Below, one piece after another: positions 18,652 through 27,694 of a stretch of 64,000 nucleotides of DNA. The DNA is from Flavivirga aquimarina (GTDB lineage: Bacteria > Bacteroidota > Bacteroidia > Flavobacteriales > Flavobacteriaceae). The stretch's first letter is position 1. The number at the start of each line of letters is the position of its first letter. Below the pieces are notes generated by a model. The model ran no database searches, was not told where the DNA came from, and worked only from the letters and a program-made list of their open reading frames with translations. The translations under genes and the position numbers were made by a program. The stretch spans positions 1 to 64,000 of the forward strand of contig NZ_JAUOEK010000045.1 of assembly GCF_030540835.1 (NCBI RefSeq). Direction: 5' to 3'.

Positions 18652-21081
18652 TTACTCAATCAAAAAAGTACCGGAATGATATGTTCTTAAATCATCTAAT
18701 ATCAAATATTTATAAACCCCTTTTGATAAATTCGGTGCGTTATAAACTGCTTTTTTATTATTGGTTTTGATGTGTTGTAAGTCTACTGTTCTACCCAACA
18801 TATCTATCACTTTAATGTCTATAAACTCAGACACATTTGTCAGTTTTATAGTTGTATTTATTTTAAATGGATTCGGATAATTTTGTAACGTCATGTTTTT
18901 TGAAACGTCCTCTTCTAAACTTAAAGACGCAGCTTTAGCAAAGGCTAAATCATTAATTGATATTTCAAAAGGTATATAGTTTACATAATCTCCTATAATA
19001 GAAAACACAACTGTTTTAATATTATCCAATGTACCGGGGTTTCCATTGGCATCAACAAAATCGTTAAAAGACAAACTATGGAACGTTTCTGTCTGATTGG
19101 CTGAAATTGAATATCGCAAACGGTTATTCCAATCGGTTAATTCTTCTGGCATCAAAACAATTTCTACGTCTTGGTTACTCAATATATTGAATTGAATAAT
19201 GTTGAAATTTGAGACATCTAAAGTTAGATCTCCAGGTAGTAAATGTCTAAAAACATTCACATTCCCTTTCACTTGACCAGAAACCGTAGGCTGTCTTTCA
19301 ACTTCATATAAATCATCGTTATAATCTATACTTTCATTATCTACGTGGAAATCCTCTATAGATACATACTCTTCTAAAAAATCTATTCCCCATGGTCCAT
19401 CTGCTAAGTACATCGCATCTATTTGCTCAGATTCGTTTGTAGATAATGAGAATCCTATATCAAATAAAGCACCTATTTCTATACTAAGGGTTTCTGTATA
19501 ATTACCGCTTAATGATATTGTTTTAATTAGGCTATTAATATCTGCAACTTCTGTTTCTTTTATATTGCCTTTAAAAGTCATTTGCTTTGATGCAGACCTA
19601 TTAACGATATCTAAATGAACATTGCCATTTGTATAGTAACCGGATTTAACAAAAACCGACGGCAATTTATCTTCTGTCAAATCACTATGTAAGCCCTTTT
19701 GATTTGAATATGTATCTAAAACATGATTGGCTATAGCGAATACCTGAGAAAAGGAACTTCCCCAAATTTGAAAGTTATTATAATCACCTTCTGGATACTG
19801 TGCTATATTCCAAAAACTGTATAACTGATTGTGGTCTTCACCCAATTTAATAGAAAAACTTAATGTATATTCTATCTCACCGGTAGCTCTTTTTATTTTT
19901 GAACTAATAATATTATGTCCTTTAACTGTTACTGTTCTAATGTCTTCTAAGCTTGAATTATTAAGCCTGTCGCAAATAACTTTAGAATGATCGTAAACAA
20001 CACCTTCTGTTTTGGTTGCTAAAGCTGCAGATACACGCTTATTATCCTGATAAACATCAATTGAGAATACTTCCTTGGCATTGGTAATCTCCAATAAGTC
20101 TTCTGGACTGGATACATACGCCGTTTCTGTTCCGTACATTCCTGTATCTGGCAAATAATTCTCTAAAGTGTTCGCTTCGCCTTTTTTTGTTTTTCCTTTT
20201 GAATATGTCTTTTGAAGCCCTTTTTTATCTAGTGTTTTCCCTAGTTTTTTACGTCTAAAATTACGTTTTGCTATTAAACTTGCTAAGTCACCGTTACTTT
20301 CTAAACCGCCATTATTGGCAGAAGTCACATCTGTGGCACTGCTTACATCTGCAAAGTTTGTACTCCTCATGGCTTCGTAAGGGTTTGCTGTAACGTAAAA
20401 TATCGCATCGTTGAAGTCGTTATCGCAAGAACCATAATCACGTCTAATATCTTCAAACCCTAGAATAACACGCTCATTATCAGGATCATTAAGCAGCACA
20501 TTGTGGAATCTTAAATCTGAATTTGCTTCTGGGTTATAATCAGGGTTAGAAAATAACTGCCAATGCCCATTCCCTACACTACTGGTGCTCGAATTCCATG
20601 CGTTAGCTAAAAGTACCCAACCTATACCGGTTCCTGCTTCAAATGTTCCAATTTTAACTTTATCTCCAACTTGTAATCCACCACCACTACCCAATGCTGA
20701 AGCATTAGGAAAAATAATAGTAATATCTTCTGGTTGTGGTTTTGTACTGGATGGATTATCAATATCATACGTATAAAACCCCAATACGTTTCTATACCCT
20801 GCACCTTCGCTAACAAAAGTCACCCATACATCGGCAGGGGCATCAAGAATAACATCGGTATCATATCCTGATGAAATATAGTGCGGATTGTAATCTGGAA
20901 CAGGATAGCTCTCTGGTAAAGAATTGCTAATCATTTCCTGAGTCTCTACAGAAACAATATCTCCAGGGTTTTCTAAATAAAGAGGTGTTCCGTTTGATGT
21001 ATAAGCTCCTAAATAGTTATAATTCTGTGCAATCATTGCACTCGTGAATAATATGCTAAATAATAGTAGATGTTTTTTCAT
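18652..21081 (-). CDS. T9SS-secreted protein, DUF4114 head
   Basis: An 809-aa secreted protein. Signal peptide MKKHLLLFSILFTSAMIAQ. Residues about 60-235 are a DUF4114 domain with the hallmark GFEDIRRDYGSCDNDFNDAIFYV. From NNGGLESNGDLASLIAKRNF onward the sequence is paralogous to the neighbouring secreted protein (shared ICDRLNN/ICDRLLG, NFQIWGSS/NFQIWSNS, PSVFVKSGYY/PTVFVKKGKY and LFDIGFSL/LFDIGFRI). The C-terminus is a T9SS type A sorting domain (LQNYPNPFKINTTIKL, ending SGTFLIE). Function unknown; surface adhesion or matrix binding is a guess. It lies directly downstream of the LytTR regulator gene but has its own promoter region. Confidence 0.82.
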   Translation of the reverse strand: MKKHLLLFSILFTSAMIAQNYNYLGAYTSNGTPLYLENPGDIVSVETQEMISNSLPESYPVPDYNPHYISSGYDTDVILDAPADVWVTFVSEGAGYRNVLGFYTYDIDNPSSTKPQPEDITIIFPNASALGSGGGLQVGDKVKIGTFEAGTGIGWVLLANAWNSSTSSVGNGHWQLFSNPDYNPEANSDLRFHNVLLNDPDNERVILGFEDIRRDYGSCDNDFNDAIFYVTANPYEAMRSTNFADVSSATDVTSANNGGLESNGDLASLIAKRNFRRKKLGKTLDKKGLQKTYSKGKTKKGEANTLENYLPDTGMYGTETAYVSSPEDLLEITNAKEVFSIDVYQDNKRVSAALATKTEGVVYDHSKVICDRLNNSSLEDIRTVTVKGHNIISSKIKRATGEIEYTLSFSIKLGEDHNQLYSFWNIAQYPEGDYNNFQIWGSSFSQVFAIANHVLDTYSNQKGLHSDLTEDKLPSVFVKSGYYTNGNVHLDIVNRSASKQMTFKGNIKETEVADINSLIKTISLSGNYTETLSIEIGALFDIGFSLSTNESEQIDAMYLADGPWGIDFLEEYVSIEDFHVDNESIDYNDDLYEVERQPTVSGQVKGNVNVFRHLLPGDLTLDVSNFNIIQFNILSNQDVEIVLMPEELTDWNNRLRYSISANQTETFHSLSFNDFVDANGNPGTLDNIKTVVFSIIGDYVNYIPFEISINDLAFAKAASLSLEEDVSKNMTLQNYPNPFKINTTIKLTNVSEFIDIKVIDMLGRTVDLQHIKTNNKKAVYNAPNLSKGVYKYLILDDLRTYHSGTFLIE

Positions 21082-21101
21082 GATACAATTGTTTTATATC
21101 A

Positions 21102-21191
21102 TAAATCTACTTATATAATCTACTGGATATCTTTATTTTCGGTAGATGAAAATGAAGTGTAGATGAGTGGGGTTTTAAGTTCGTTTAATAT
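21102..21191 (-). promoter_or_regulatory. Promoter with phased LytTR-type sites (T9SS gene 2)
   Basis: A -7-like TAGATTTA (minus strand, 21109-21102) lies 21 bp before the ATG at 21081. Sites on the plus strand: TAGATGAGTGG (21160-21170) and, 21 bp further, TCGTTTAATAT (21181-21191, weak second half). An extra TAGATGAAAAT at 21143-21153 is spaced 17 bp. The first two have the same offsets from the -7 element (55 and 76 bp) as in the other two promoters. Confidence 0.5.
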
Positions 21192-21302
21192 TTTAAACGG
21201 GTTCCTATCGATCAGTTATAGAGTCATCTTATAATGTTATCACTATCGAGTTCAAGGATAACTCATTATAACTAATTATTGATAAAACCTGATGCTTAAT
21301 AC

Positions 21303-22016
21303 TTAAAGTAAATTCAAGCGCTTCATTAATTCCGGTCTATTTGAACGGCTTACTGGAATAACGTCTTTTTTAATAAGTACACTGTTATCTTCTATATCTA
21401 TAATTTTTTTGGTGTTAATTATGTAAGATCGATGTACTTTTAAAAAAAGACTGTCTGGTAGTTTTTCTTCTATTTTTTTTAATGTAGAATGCACCGTATA
21501 ATTTTGGTTTTCGGTTTTTACATGAATGTAATCTCCTTTGGCTTCAACTAGATATATACTTGATATATCTAACTTTATTAAGCGTCTGTCAATATTGATA
21601 TACAAATCATTACCTGAATCTGTTTCAACTGCTTTTGGTGATGTATTATTTGTAGTTTGCTTTACCTTGGTCAATTCTGCTTTCTGAATTGCCTTTTCAA
21701 AACGGGGCAATCTTATAGGCTTTATTAAATAATCTACAATACAATCATACTCAAATGCTTCTATAGCAAATTTAGAATCGGAAGTTGTTAATATAATTTT
21801 TGGTGGATTTTTTAAACTTTGAATAAAATCAAACCCGGTAAAATCCGGCATATGAATATCTAAAAAAATTAAATCGACATCATTTTGATTTAAATATTTC
21901 ATAGCTAGAATAGCATTAGGAAATTCTTCCAAAACATTCAAACTGGGCAGATTTGAACACAATTGTGCTATAATCGTTCTAGCCGTAGCTTCGTCATCTA
22001 TAATGATACAGTTCAT
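21303..22016 (-). CDS. LytTR-family response regulator
   Basis: A 237-aa regulator. The N-terminal receiver (about 1-120) has acidic residues DDE (7-9), phospho-acceptor Asp53 in FLDIHMPDF, a conserved Thr in LTTSD and Lys in LIKPI. The C-terminal LytTR DNA-binding domain (about 140-237) has LVEAKGDYIHVKT, LKKIEEKLPDSLFLKVHRSYIINTKKI and IPVSR. LytTR proteins such as AlgR and AgrA bind pairs of about 9-bp direct repeats one or two helical turns apart. It is last in a four-gene operon after FIST, kinase and Hpt. It is the obvious output of the relay and the best candidate to bind the 21-bp-phased sites. Confidence 0.92.
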   Translation of the reverse strand: MNCIIIDDEATARTIIAQLCSNLPSLNVLEEFPNAILAMKYLNQNDVDLIFLDIHMPDFTGFDFIQSLKNPPKIILTTSDSKFAIEAFEYDCIVDYLIKPIRLPRFEKAIQKAELTKVKQTTNNTSPKAVETDSGNDLYINIDRRLIKLDISSIYLVEAKGDYIHVKTENQNYTVHSTLKKIEEKLPDSLFLKVHRSYIINTKKIIDIEDNSVLIKKDVIPVSRSNRPELMKRLNLL

Positions 22017-22025
22017 GAAGTAATA

Positions 22026-22343
22026 TTATATGGTCGCTAAAAAGTCTGTTATAACTTTTAATATATTCTGAAAGTCTTCTTTGCCTAAATCTTTATTCTC
22101 TTTTAAATTGTTTTCGTAATCTGTGGCTATTTTATAACTTTCTTCAAGCCCTAAAATAGTAATTTTATGTTTAAGTTTGTGTACATTTTCTGAAGCTTTT
22201 TTAAAATTGTTAGCTGCTATGTTTTGTAGGTATACGTCTTTTTCATTTGGAAACTCTGTTTTAATAATACCAATTAGCTTATTTTTAAAAGCTTCATCTT
22301 CTCCAGAAAGTGTATCTATATATGAAAAATTGGGCTGTTCCAT
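22026..22343 (-). CDS. Histidine phosphotransfer (Hpt) protein
   Basis: A 105-aa helical protein whose core ASENVHKLKHKITILGL matches the Hpt signature HxLKg; the phospho-acceptor is predicted to be His55. It ends 10 bp before the LytTR regulator gene and starts 3 bp after the kinase gene. An Hpt passes phosphate between two receivers. It therefore implies a receiver upstream of it (no hybrid kinase is present; the stand-alone receiver at 27695-28108 is a candidate) and the LytTR receiver downstream. Confidence 0.85.
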   Translation of the reverse strand: MEQPNFSYIDTLSGEDEAFKNKLIGIIKTEFPNEKDVYLQNIAANNFKKASENVHKLKHKITILGLEESYKIATDYENNLKENKDLGKEDFQNILKVITDFLATI

Positions 22344-22345
22344 AT

Positions 22346-23395
22346 TTACTTTTTTATTGTGAAATAAAACGTAGTACCTTTTCCAACTTCAGATTCAACC
22401 CAAATTTTGCCTTTAAACAGATCTATAATTTTCTTTACTATGGATAAGCCAATCCCTGTTGAATCTGCATGGTCATTTTCCAGCTTTTCAAAGGTTTTAA
22501 ATATTTTTTTGTGATAACTCTCTTCTATTCCTTTTCCATTATCTTCTATGCTAAACTGCCAATACTCTTCCAATTCAAGAGCTTCAACTTTTATTCTACC
22601 CTTTTCTTTGTCATTGTACTTAATAGCATTATCGATAAAGTTTTGGAATAATTGCTGTAACCTGTACTTATCTCCTCTAACTGTAGGTAATTTGCCTATA
22701 TCAATTACAAAACCTTCTGGCAAAGTAATAATACTTAATACATCTTTAAGTATAACATTTAAATCTACATCATAAATTTCAATTTGAGTTTTTCCAATAG
22801 TCGAATACTCTAAAATACCACTTATTAAAGCATCCATCTTTTCTACATTACTTCTTATTAACTCTAAATTCCCTTTTCCTTGTTCGTCCAGTTGGTCTTC
22901 ATAATCTCCCTTTAACCATGTTGTTAATGCATCAATACTACGTAGCGGGGATTTTAAATCGTGAGATACCATATGTGCATAATCACTTAATTCCTGATTT
23001 TGATATGCCAACTCTTCCAAGAGTTTTTCTCTTTGTTTGTTTATTTCTACAATCTCTTTGGTTTGATTATCTATAAATTCCACCAATTTTAAACCATCAA
23101 ATTCTGAATTATCTGTACCATTGCCTCCTTCTAAATCATAAAACTTGAGTGTATCGATAACACTTTTAAGTTTATTAATCACATCTTGTTGTGCTTCCGA
23201 TTCTTGTTGCAGTTTTCTATTGGCTTGAAACAATTCCTCTGAGCTAATAGTCATGGATCGTTGGAGCATAATAAACTGTTCATCGAAATTATTGTACGAT
23301 TTATTTATAGCATCAACAAAACCATCCAGTTCTATTTCACTTACCTGGTTTTCGTTTAAATATTTACGAATTTGTCTTTTAAGTAGTGTATTCAT
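22346..23395 (-). CDS. Soluble sensor histidine kinase coupled to FIST protein
   Basis: A 349-aa kinase without membrane segments. An N-terminal helical/coiled-coil region (about 1-135) is followed by HisKA with His145 in HMVSHDLKSPLRS and a HATPase domain (NFIDNAIKYNDKEKG, FSIEDNGKGIEE, GIGLSIVKKIIDLFKGKIWVESEVGKGTTFYF). It has no sensory domain of its own. Its ATG overlaps the stop codon of the FIST gene (TAATG), so the two proteins are probably made together and FIST supplies the input. Its transmitter is very similar to that of the H-NOX-linked kinase at 25018-27120. Confidence 0.9.
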   Translation of the reverse strand: MNTLLKRQIRKYLNENQVSEIELDGFVDAINKSYNNFDEQFIMLQRSMTISSEELFQANRKLQQESEAQQDVINKLKSVIDTLKFYDLEGGNGTDNSEFDGLKLVEFIDNQTKEIVEINKQREKLLEELAYQNQELSDYAHMVSHDLKSPLRSIDALTTWLKGDYEDQLDEQGKGNLELIRSNVEKMDALISGILEYSTIGKTQIEIYDVDLNVILKDVLSIITLPEGFVIDIGKLPTVRGDKYRLQQLFQNFIDNAIKYNDKEKGRIKVEALELEEYWQFSIEDNGKGIEESYHKKIFKTFEKLENDHADSTGIGLSIVKKIIDLFKGKIWVESEVGKGTTFYFTIKK

Positions 23396-24528
23396 TATTC
23401 ACTTATTAAAGTTATCGCCATTGTTTGATTATGTAATTGACATGAAACATACCCATGAAAAGGTGCTATTTCTCCATAAGAATAAAAACCAGATATGGTT
23501 GTGTTCTTACCTATAACTTCTATAACCTCTTCTACTTCTTCCTCAACACGTTGGTCCAGCACCAGTTTTCTACCAATACAACTTACTAACAGAGCTAATT
23601 CTGGTTTGGTCTTTCTAAACTCTAAAGCTTGTCTTGCAGCGCGTTCTGATGCATTTGCAATATTATCTACATTAGTCATCATTAATTGCACTTTATCATT
23701 TTCTGAAATATCTCCGGCCAGAATCATTGTATTATCTTCTTCATTTATATTTAAAATAGTACGTACTATTGATTCTTTTCCATCTGTAGCTTTTACATTT
23801 AAAGGGTATAATAATGCTGCTGCTGGTAGATCTTTAGACTTATCTCCCAAATATTTTTTATATAAATCTAATGCCGGTTGGTTGTCTAGTTCATACAATA
23901 CATTAGACTTAGATTTTGTAACAACACGCTCTGGTCCAAAAGGGGTCCAACCACCATAAATAGAAAATGATGCTTCAATTGTTTCTCCATAAAAACCAAT
24001 AGCTACTATTTCGCCAGATTTCGGATTTTCGTTATACGATGCAACTGTTTTTTCAAAACGTGCAGCATCTCCACATAATCCTCCTGTTATTAAAAGGTTC
24101 TCACTAGTTGCAGAACCCATCCCTTTAGTAAGCTCGCTTCCATTAACAAAACTGCCTTCAGAAACTACAAAAACAAATTTTAAATCTTCAGTCGGAAACT
24201 GTTTAATAAGCTCGTTTCCAGTTTTAAAACTATCCAAATCTGAAGTTAAAATATTACTTGTTTTTATTAAAAAATGGCTTTTTTCAAATTCTATTGCAGT
24301 AATGGTTATGCAATTGTCATCTACAGATTCTCCTGTAATGTCTCCACTTGTAGATCCAAATACTAAATGACCATCAGGAAATAAATCTCTAATTTCATCA
24401 AATACTGTAGGTTCTTCTAACATAAAACGGTTTCCGAAAATTAAAACTAAAGGGTTCGCTAAATCTAGCTTCTCACTAAGATATTGCCACTCTTGATTTT
24501 TATGCTTTTTTAATTGTATTATTTTCAT
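23395..24528 (-). CDS. FIST-domain sensor protein (NosP family candidate)
   Basis: A 377-aa cytoplasmic protein with FIST_N (LVLIFGNRFMLEEPTVFDEIRDLFPDGHLVFGSTSGDITGESVDDNCITITAIEF) followed by FIST_C (LYKKYLGDKSKDLPAAALLYPLNV to FYSYGEIAP). FIST proteins are ligand sensors. Those encoded beside histidine kinases (NosP with NahK in Pseudomonas) bind haem and sense NO. The tight coupling to a kinase and the nearby H-NOX operon point to the same role, but haem binding cannot be read with confidence from sequence. First gene of the FIST-kinase-Hpt-LytTR operon. Confidence 0.85.
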   Translation of the reverse strand: MKIIQLKKHKNQEWQYLSEKLDLANPLVLIFGNRFMLEEPTVFDEIRDLFPDGHLVFGSTSGDITGESVDDNCITITAIEFEKSHFLIKTSNILTSDLDSFKTGNELIKQFPTEDLKFVFVVSEGSFVNGSELTKGMGSATSENLLITGGLCGDAARFEKTVASYNENPKSGEIVAIGFYGETIEASFSIYGGWTPFGPERVVTKSKSNVLYELDNQPALDLYKKYLGDKSKDLPAAALLYPLNVKATDGKESIVRTILNINEEDNTMILAGDISENDKVQLMMTNVDNIANASERAARQALEFRKTKPELALLVSCIGRKLVLDQRVEEEVEEVIEVIGKNTTISGFYSYGEIAPFHGYVSCQLHNQTMAITLISE

Positions 24529-25017
24529 ACCTATTTCCTTTTTATTATTACTTTTTTATAAAAAATTGTACTTAATTTCGTTGTTATTTTAATATTGCAA
24601 TAAACATAAGTGCATTTCATCACGTTTTTTAAACACTTCAACGAATGTAATACTTTTTTTAATATTTTCTAAAAAATGTAGGAAAAAATTTCTTTAAAGT
24701 AATGTCAATACTTACTAATATAAAAAGAAAATATATTTTAATTTATTGATTATCAATAAATTAAATAACACAAATTAATAATAAACTAGTAATTTTAAAT
24801 CTTTATGTTTTTTGCCTTTATATTCTAATATTTACTTGAAAACAATAAATACAAATAAGATTTTACTTACAAAAATTAATATGAAGGTTTTAGGACTTAT
24901 TAAGAATAGCTGTAGTTTAAACATTTACACTAATTGTTAACTGGTAAACACAAATGAAGTACGTTTAATAATTGCCAGAATAACAACTATAACTATATGA
25001 ATAAAAAGGAATAACGA
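24529..25017. other. Gene-free region upstream of FIST operon
   Basis: 489 bp of very A+T-rich DNA between the PAS/GAF kinase stop and the FIST start; no ORF with a recognisable product. It must contain the FIST-operon promoter. One half-match to the LytTR-type element, TCAACGAATGT, occurs at 24638-24648, 110 bp before the start. It has no 21-bp partner and no -7 element at the expected distance. Confidence 0.6.
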
Positions 25018-27120
25018 TTACTTGGTGCCCGTTTTACTTTTGTATAGTGTAAAATAAAAGGTTGTTTCTTTACCTGGAACACTGTCTACCCAAATACTTC
25101 CTTGGTATAAATCGACAATTTTTTTAACTATGGACAAACCAACTCCTGTAGATTCCTTATTTACATTAAGCGACTGAAATATTTTGAAGATTTTATCGTG
25201 GTATTCTTTTTCTATGCCAATCCCATTATCTTTTATTGAAAATTGATAATATGATTTTTGTTCTATAACATCTATTTCAATAAGCCCTTTTTCTTTATCA
25301 TTAAATTTTACGGCATTACTAATTAAATTTTGAAATAATTGTTGGAGTTTGACCTTGTCTCCGTAAACTGTAGGCAATGGATTTAATATTTTAACAGTAA
25401 TATGTTCTGGTACAAACAATATTTGTTTTAAATCTTCTAAAAGTACATTTAAATCTGTGGTTTGTTCTTCATTCGTATCTGCTCCAACACTCGAATATAA
25501 TAGGACATCTGAAATAAGCTGTTCCATTTTTTCCAAAGTGGATTCTATTAATTCAAAATTTTGTAAACTGGTTTCATCTAATTTCCCCTTAGTATCTTCT
25601 TTAATCCAACTAACCAATGCATTGATACTACGTAATGGTGATTTTAAATCATGGGATACAATATGTGCATATTCTTGAAGCTCTTCATTACTTTTTTCTA
25701 ATTCATTTAAAAGATCTTTATTTCTGGACTCTGCCTTTTGTCGCTCTCTTAAATTGATCGCACTTTTAAGTTGCATAACTACTAAATTTGCAATACTATG
25801 AAGTGTGTGTAAATGTTCTTTTGAATAATAGTTTTTCTTATTGTATTCGGAATCTATAACGCCAATGACATGTCCATCACTAATAATAGGCACTGCAATT
25901 TTTGATAGTCCTTTTTTATCTTTAACAACATACCTATCGTCTAACTCTGTATTATTAACTATTTCTGCTTTTCCGGTTTTTGCGACCGATCCTACAACGC
26001 CTTCTCCTTTAGAAAATGTAACTTTATTATTATTATTTGTCTTTTTACCATAAGTTGCGATTTGCTCCAGAATATCACTCTTCTGGTCTACTAAATAAAT
26101 ACTGCATCTATCTGTATTTAAATATTTGGCTATTTTATTAGTTATTTCCAAGGCCAATTCATGAATATCCATTTTACCAAGTATGGCTTTGGCAACATCG
26201 TTGATCATGTCTATAATCAATGAATTTTCTCGTTCGGAAGTAACATCCTCGATAAGTGCTACATGAAATCTGATTTTTCCCGATTTATACCTCACTGCAT
26301 TTACATTGGTCTTGGTCCAAAGTACAGAGCCATCTTTCTTTTTATATCGTTTAGATATGGCAAAATCTTCTATTTCACCAGAGTTCATTTTCTTTAAATA
26401 CGCTTTAGACTCAGAGAAATCTTCTTTAAAAGAAATATCTTTAATAGTTAGTTTGGACAGTTCTTCTTCTGTATAACCTAATAATTTTTGTATGGCTTCA
26501 TTTGTCCTAACTATATTATCATCTTTAATTAGTACGATACCTAAAGATGAGTTTTCTACTATAACATCTAATTCTTTCTTTTGTTCTTCTATAAGTTCTG
26601 CGGTACGCTTAGACTCTGTTATGTCTCTTATTATACCTTGTGCTCCAACGGGCATTTTTAATTTATTATAGATAACACTGGCATTAATATGCACCCATTT
26701 AACAACTTTAGTCTTTGTTATAATTCGGGCTGTATAGTCTGTAAAAACACCTTTTTCTTGTAATTTTCCAAACGACTTAAATGCATATTTAGCATCTGGT
26801 TTGTATATAACATCTACAATATTGAATCTTTCTTTATTGAGGTCATACTCAAAAAGATCTATGGCAATATCATTCATTTTTAAGGCATTACCATTTAAGT
26901 CTATTATTATATAAGCATCATTAATATTTTCGAAAACACCTTCAAGTTCTGATGTTTTTTCTTCTAAAAGCTGTTCTAATTGACCGTTTGCACCTTTTAA
27001 TTCCTCTGTAAGGTTATAAAGTTGCAAAGACTTATCTTCCAAGATTTTCTCAGCCTGTTTTCTAGCTGCTTTCTCTCGGGCAAGTGCACGTTCTATTATA
27101 TTAATGCCGCTTTTAATCAT
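25018..27120 (-). CDS. PAS-PAS-GAF sensor histidine kinase coupled to H-NOX
   Basis: A 700-aa soluble kinase. Coiled-coil about 8-60; PAS 1 about 60-170 (DAYIIIDLNGNALKMND, ending IIRDITESKR); PAS 2 about 182-297; GAF about 305-455 (LNTDRCSIYLVDQ, KGEGVVGSVAKTGKAEIVNN, DSEYNKKNYYSKEH). A second coiled-coil leads into HisKA with His490 (VSHDLKSPLRS), then HATPase (NLISNAVKFNDKEKG, IKDNGIGIEKEY, GVGLSIVKKIV). Its ATG overlaps the H-NOX stop (TAATG), implying co-translation and probably regulation by H-NOX. There is no receiver domain, so phosphate must go to a separate receiver. Confidence 0.9.
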   Translation of the reverse strand: MIKSGINIIERALAREKAARKQAEKILEDKSLQLYNLTEELKGANGQLEQLLEEKTSELEGVFENINDAYIIIDLNGNALKMNDIAIDLFEYDLNKERFNIVDVIYKPDAKYAFKSFGKLQEKGVFTDYTARIITKTKVVKWVHINASVIYNKLKMPVGAQGIIRDITESKRTAELIEEQKKELDVIVENSSLGIVLIKDDNIVRTNEAIQKLLGYTEEELSKLTIKDISFKEDFSESKAYLKKMNSGEIEDFAISKRYKKKDGSVLWTKTNVNAVRYKSGKIRFHVALIEDVTSERENSLIIDMINDVAKAILGKMDIHELALEITNKIAKYLNTDRCSIYLVDQKSDILEQIATYGKKTNNNNKVTFSKGEGVVGSVAKTGKAEIVNNTELDDRYVVKDKKGLSKIAVPIISDGHVIGVIDSEYNKKNYYSKEHLHTLHSIANLVVMQLKSAINLRERQKAESRNKDLLNELEKSNEELQEYAHIVSHDLKSPLRSINALVSWIKEDTKGKLDETSLQNFELIESTLEKMEQLISDVLLYSSVGADTNEEQTTDLNVLLEDLKQILFVPEHITVKILNPLPTVYGDKVKLQQLFQNLISNAVKFNDKEKGLIEIDVIEQKSYYQFSIKDNGIGIEKEYHDKIFKIFQSLNVNKESTGVGLSIVKKIVDLYQGSIWVDSVPGKETTFYFTLYKSKTGTK

Positions 27121-27659
27121 TAGTTTTTATTAATAATAAACATAACTTCTGTTCCGTCCTCTCTTATTTTTTCAATCTTAATTGTTGCTTTAGAATTAAA
27201 ATGCTCAAATGTTTTATTCATTAACCCCAAACCAAAATGATGCATCGCTCTACTTGATTTATAAATCATGACAAGCGAATTTTCTGTTTTTTCAATAACA
27301 TCAAAGGTTGGTAATTCAGCATCTGGGTATATCTTTCTTACCTCTACATGTATATGGTTTTCTATGGACGATAACATCTCTATAGGATCTTTATATGTAT
27401 CTAAAAGCCCAGGGTAACTTTCTTTTAAAACACTAAAAAAATGCTCAGCATAAATTAATAACAAATCATCAATTGATATACTGGTATTGGCGCTTAAATG
27501 TTGAAGTAGTTGTAACATTTCTGAAAACTTGTAAGTTCCTACTGCTGTATAAATGCCACCGGATTCTAAATCGGATTGATTAATAATGTCATCAACCATT
27601 TCCAGTCCAAACTTTTGTTCAACTAAATCTAAAAACTCTGTAAAAACAATACCTTTCAT
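27120..27659 (-). CDS. H-NOX haem-NO-binding protein
   Basis: A 179-aa H-NOX (HNOB) domain protein (MKGIVFTEFLDLVEQKFG...). Haem-contact residues are visible. The proximal His is predicted as His104 in NHIHVEVRKIYPDAELPTF, 13 residues before Pro117, the same spacing as His to Pro in sGC and Thermoanaerobacter H-NOX. The YxSxR haem-propionate motif is Tyr133-Ser135-Arg137 (YKSSR). H-NOX proteins bind NO, and O2 only in some families. The stand-alone form beside a kinase controls kinase activity in Shewanella and Vibrio. Middle gene of the receiver/H-NOX/kinase operon. Confidence 0.92.
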   Translation of the reverse strand: MKGIVFTEFLDLVEQKFGLEMVDDIINQSDLESGGIYTAVGTYKFSEMLQLLQHLSANTSISIDDLLLIYAEHFFSVLKESYPGLLDTYKDPIEMLSSIENHIHVEVRKIYPDAELPTFDVIEKTENSLVMIYKSSRAMHHFGLGLMNKTFEHFNSKATIKIEKIREDGTEVMFIINKN

Positions 27660-27694
27660 ATTTATACTTTAATATATTATCTAATGGACTTTGT

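Noticed and set aside
24638-24648. TCAACGAATGT upstream of the FIST operon as a further LytTR-type site
   Set aside because: Only one copy; no partner 21 bp away on either side and no -7-like element at the distance seen in the other three promoters.
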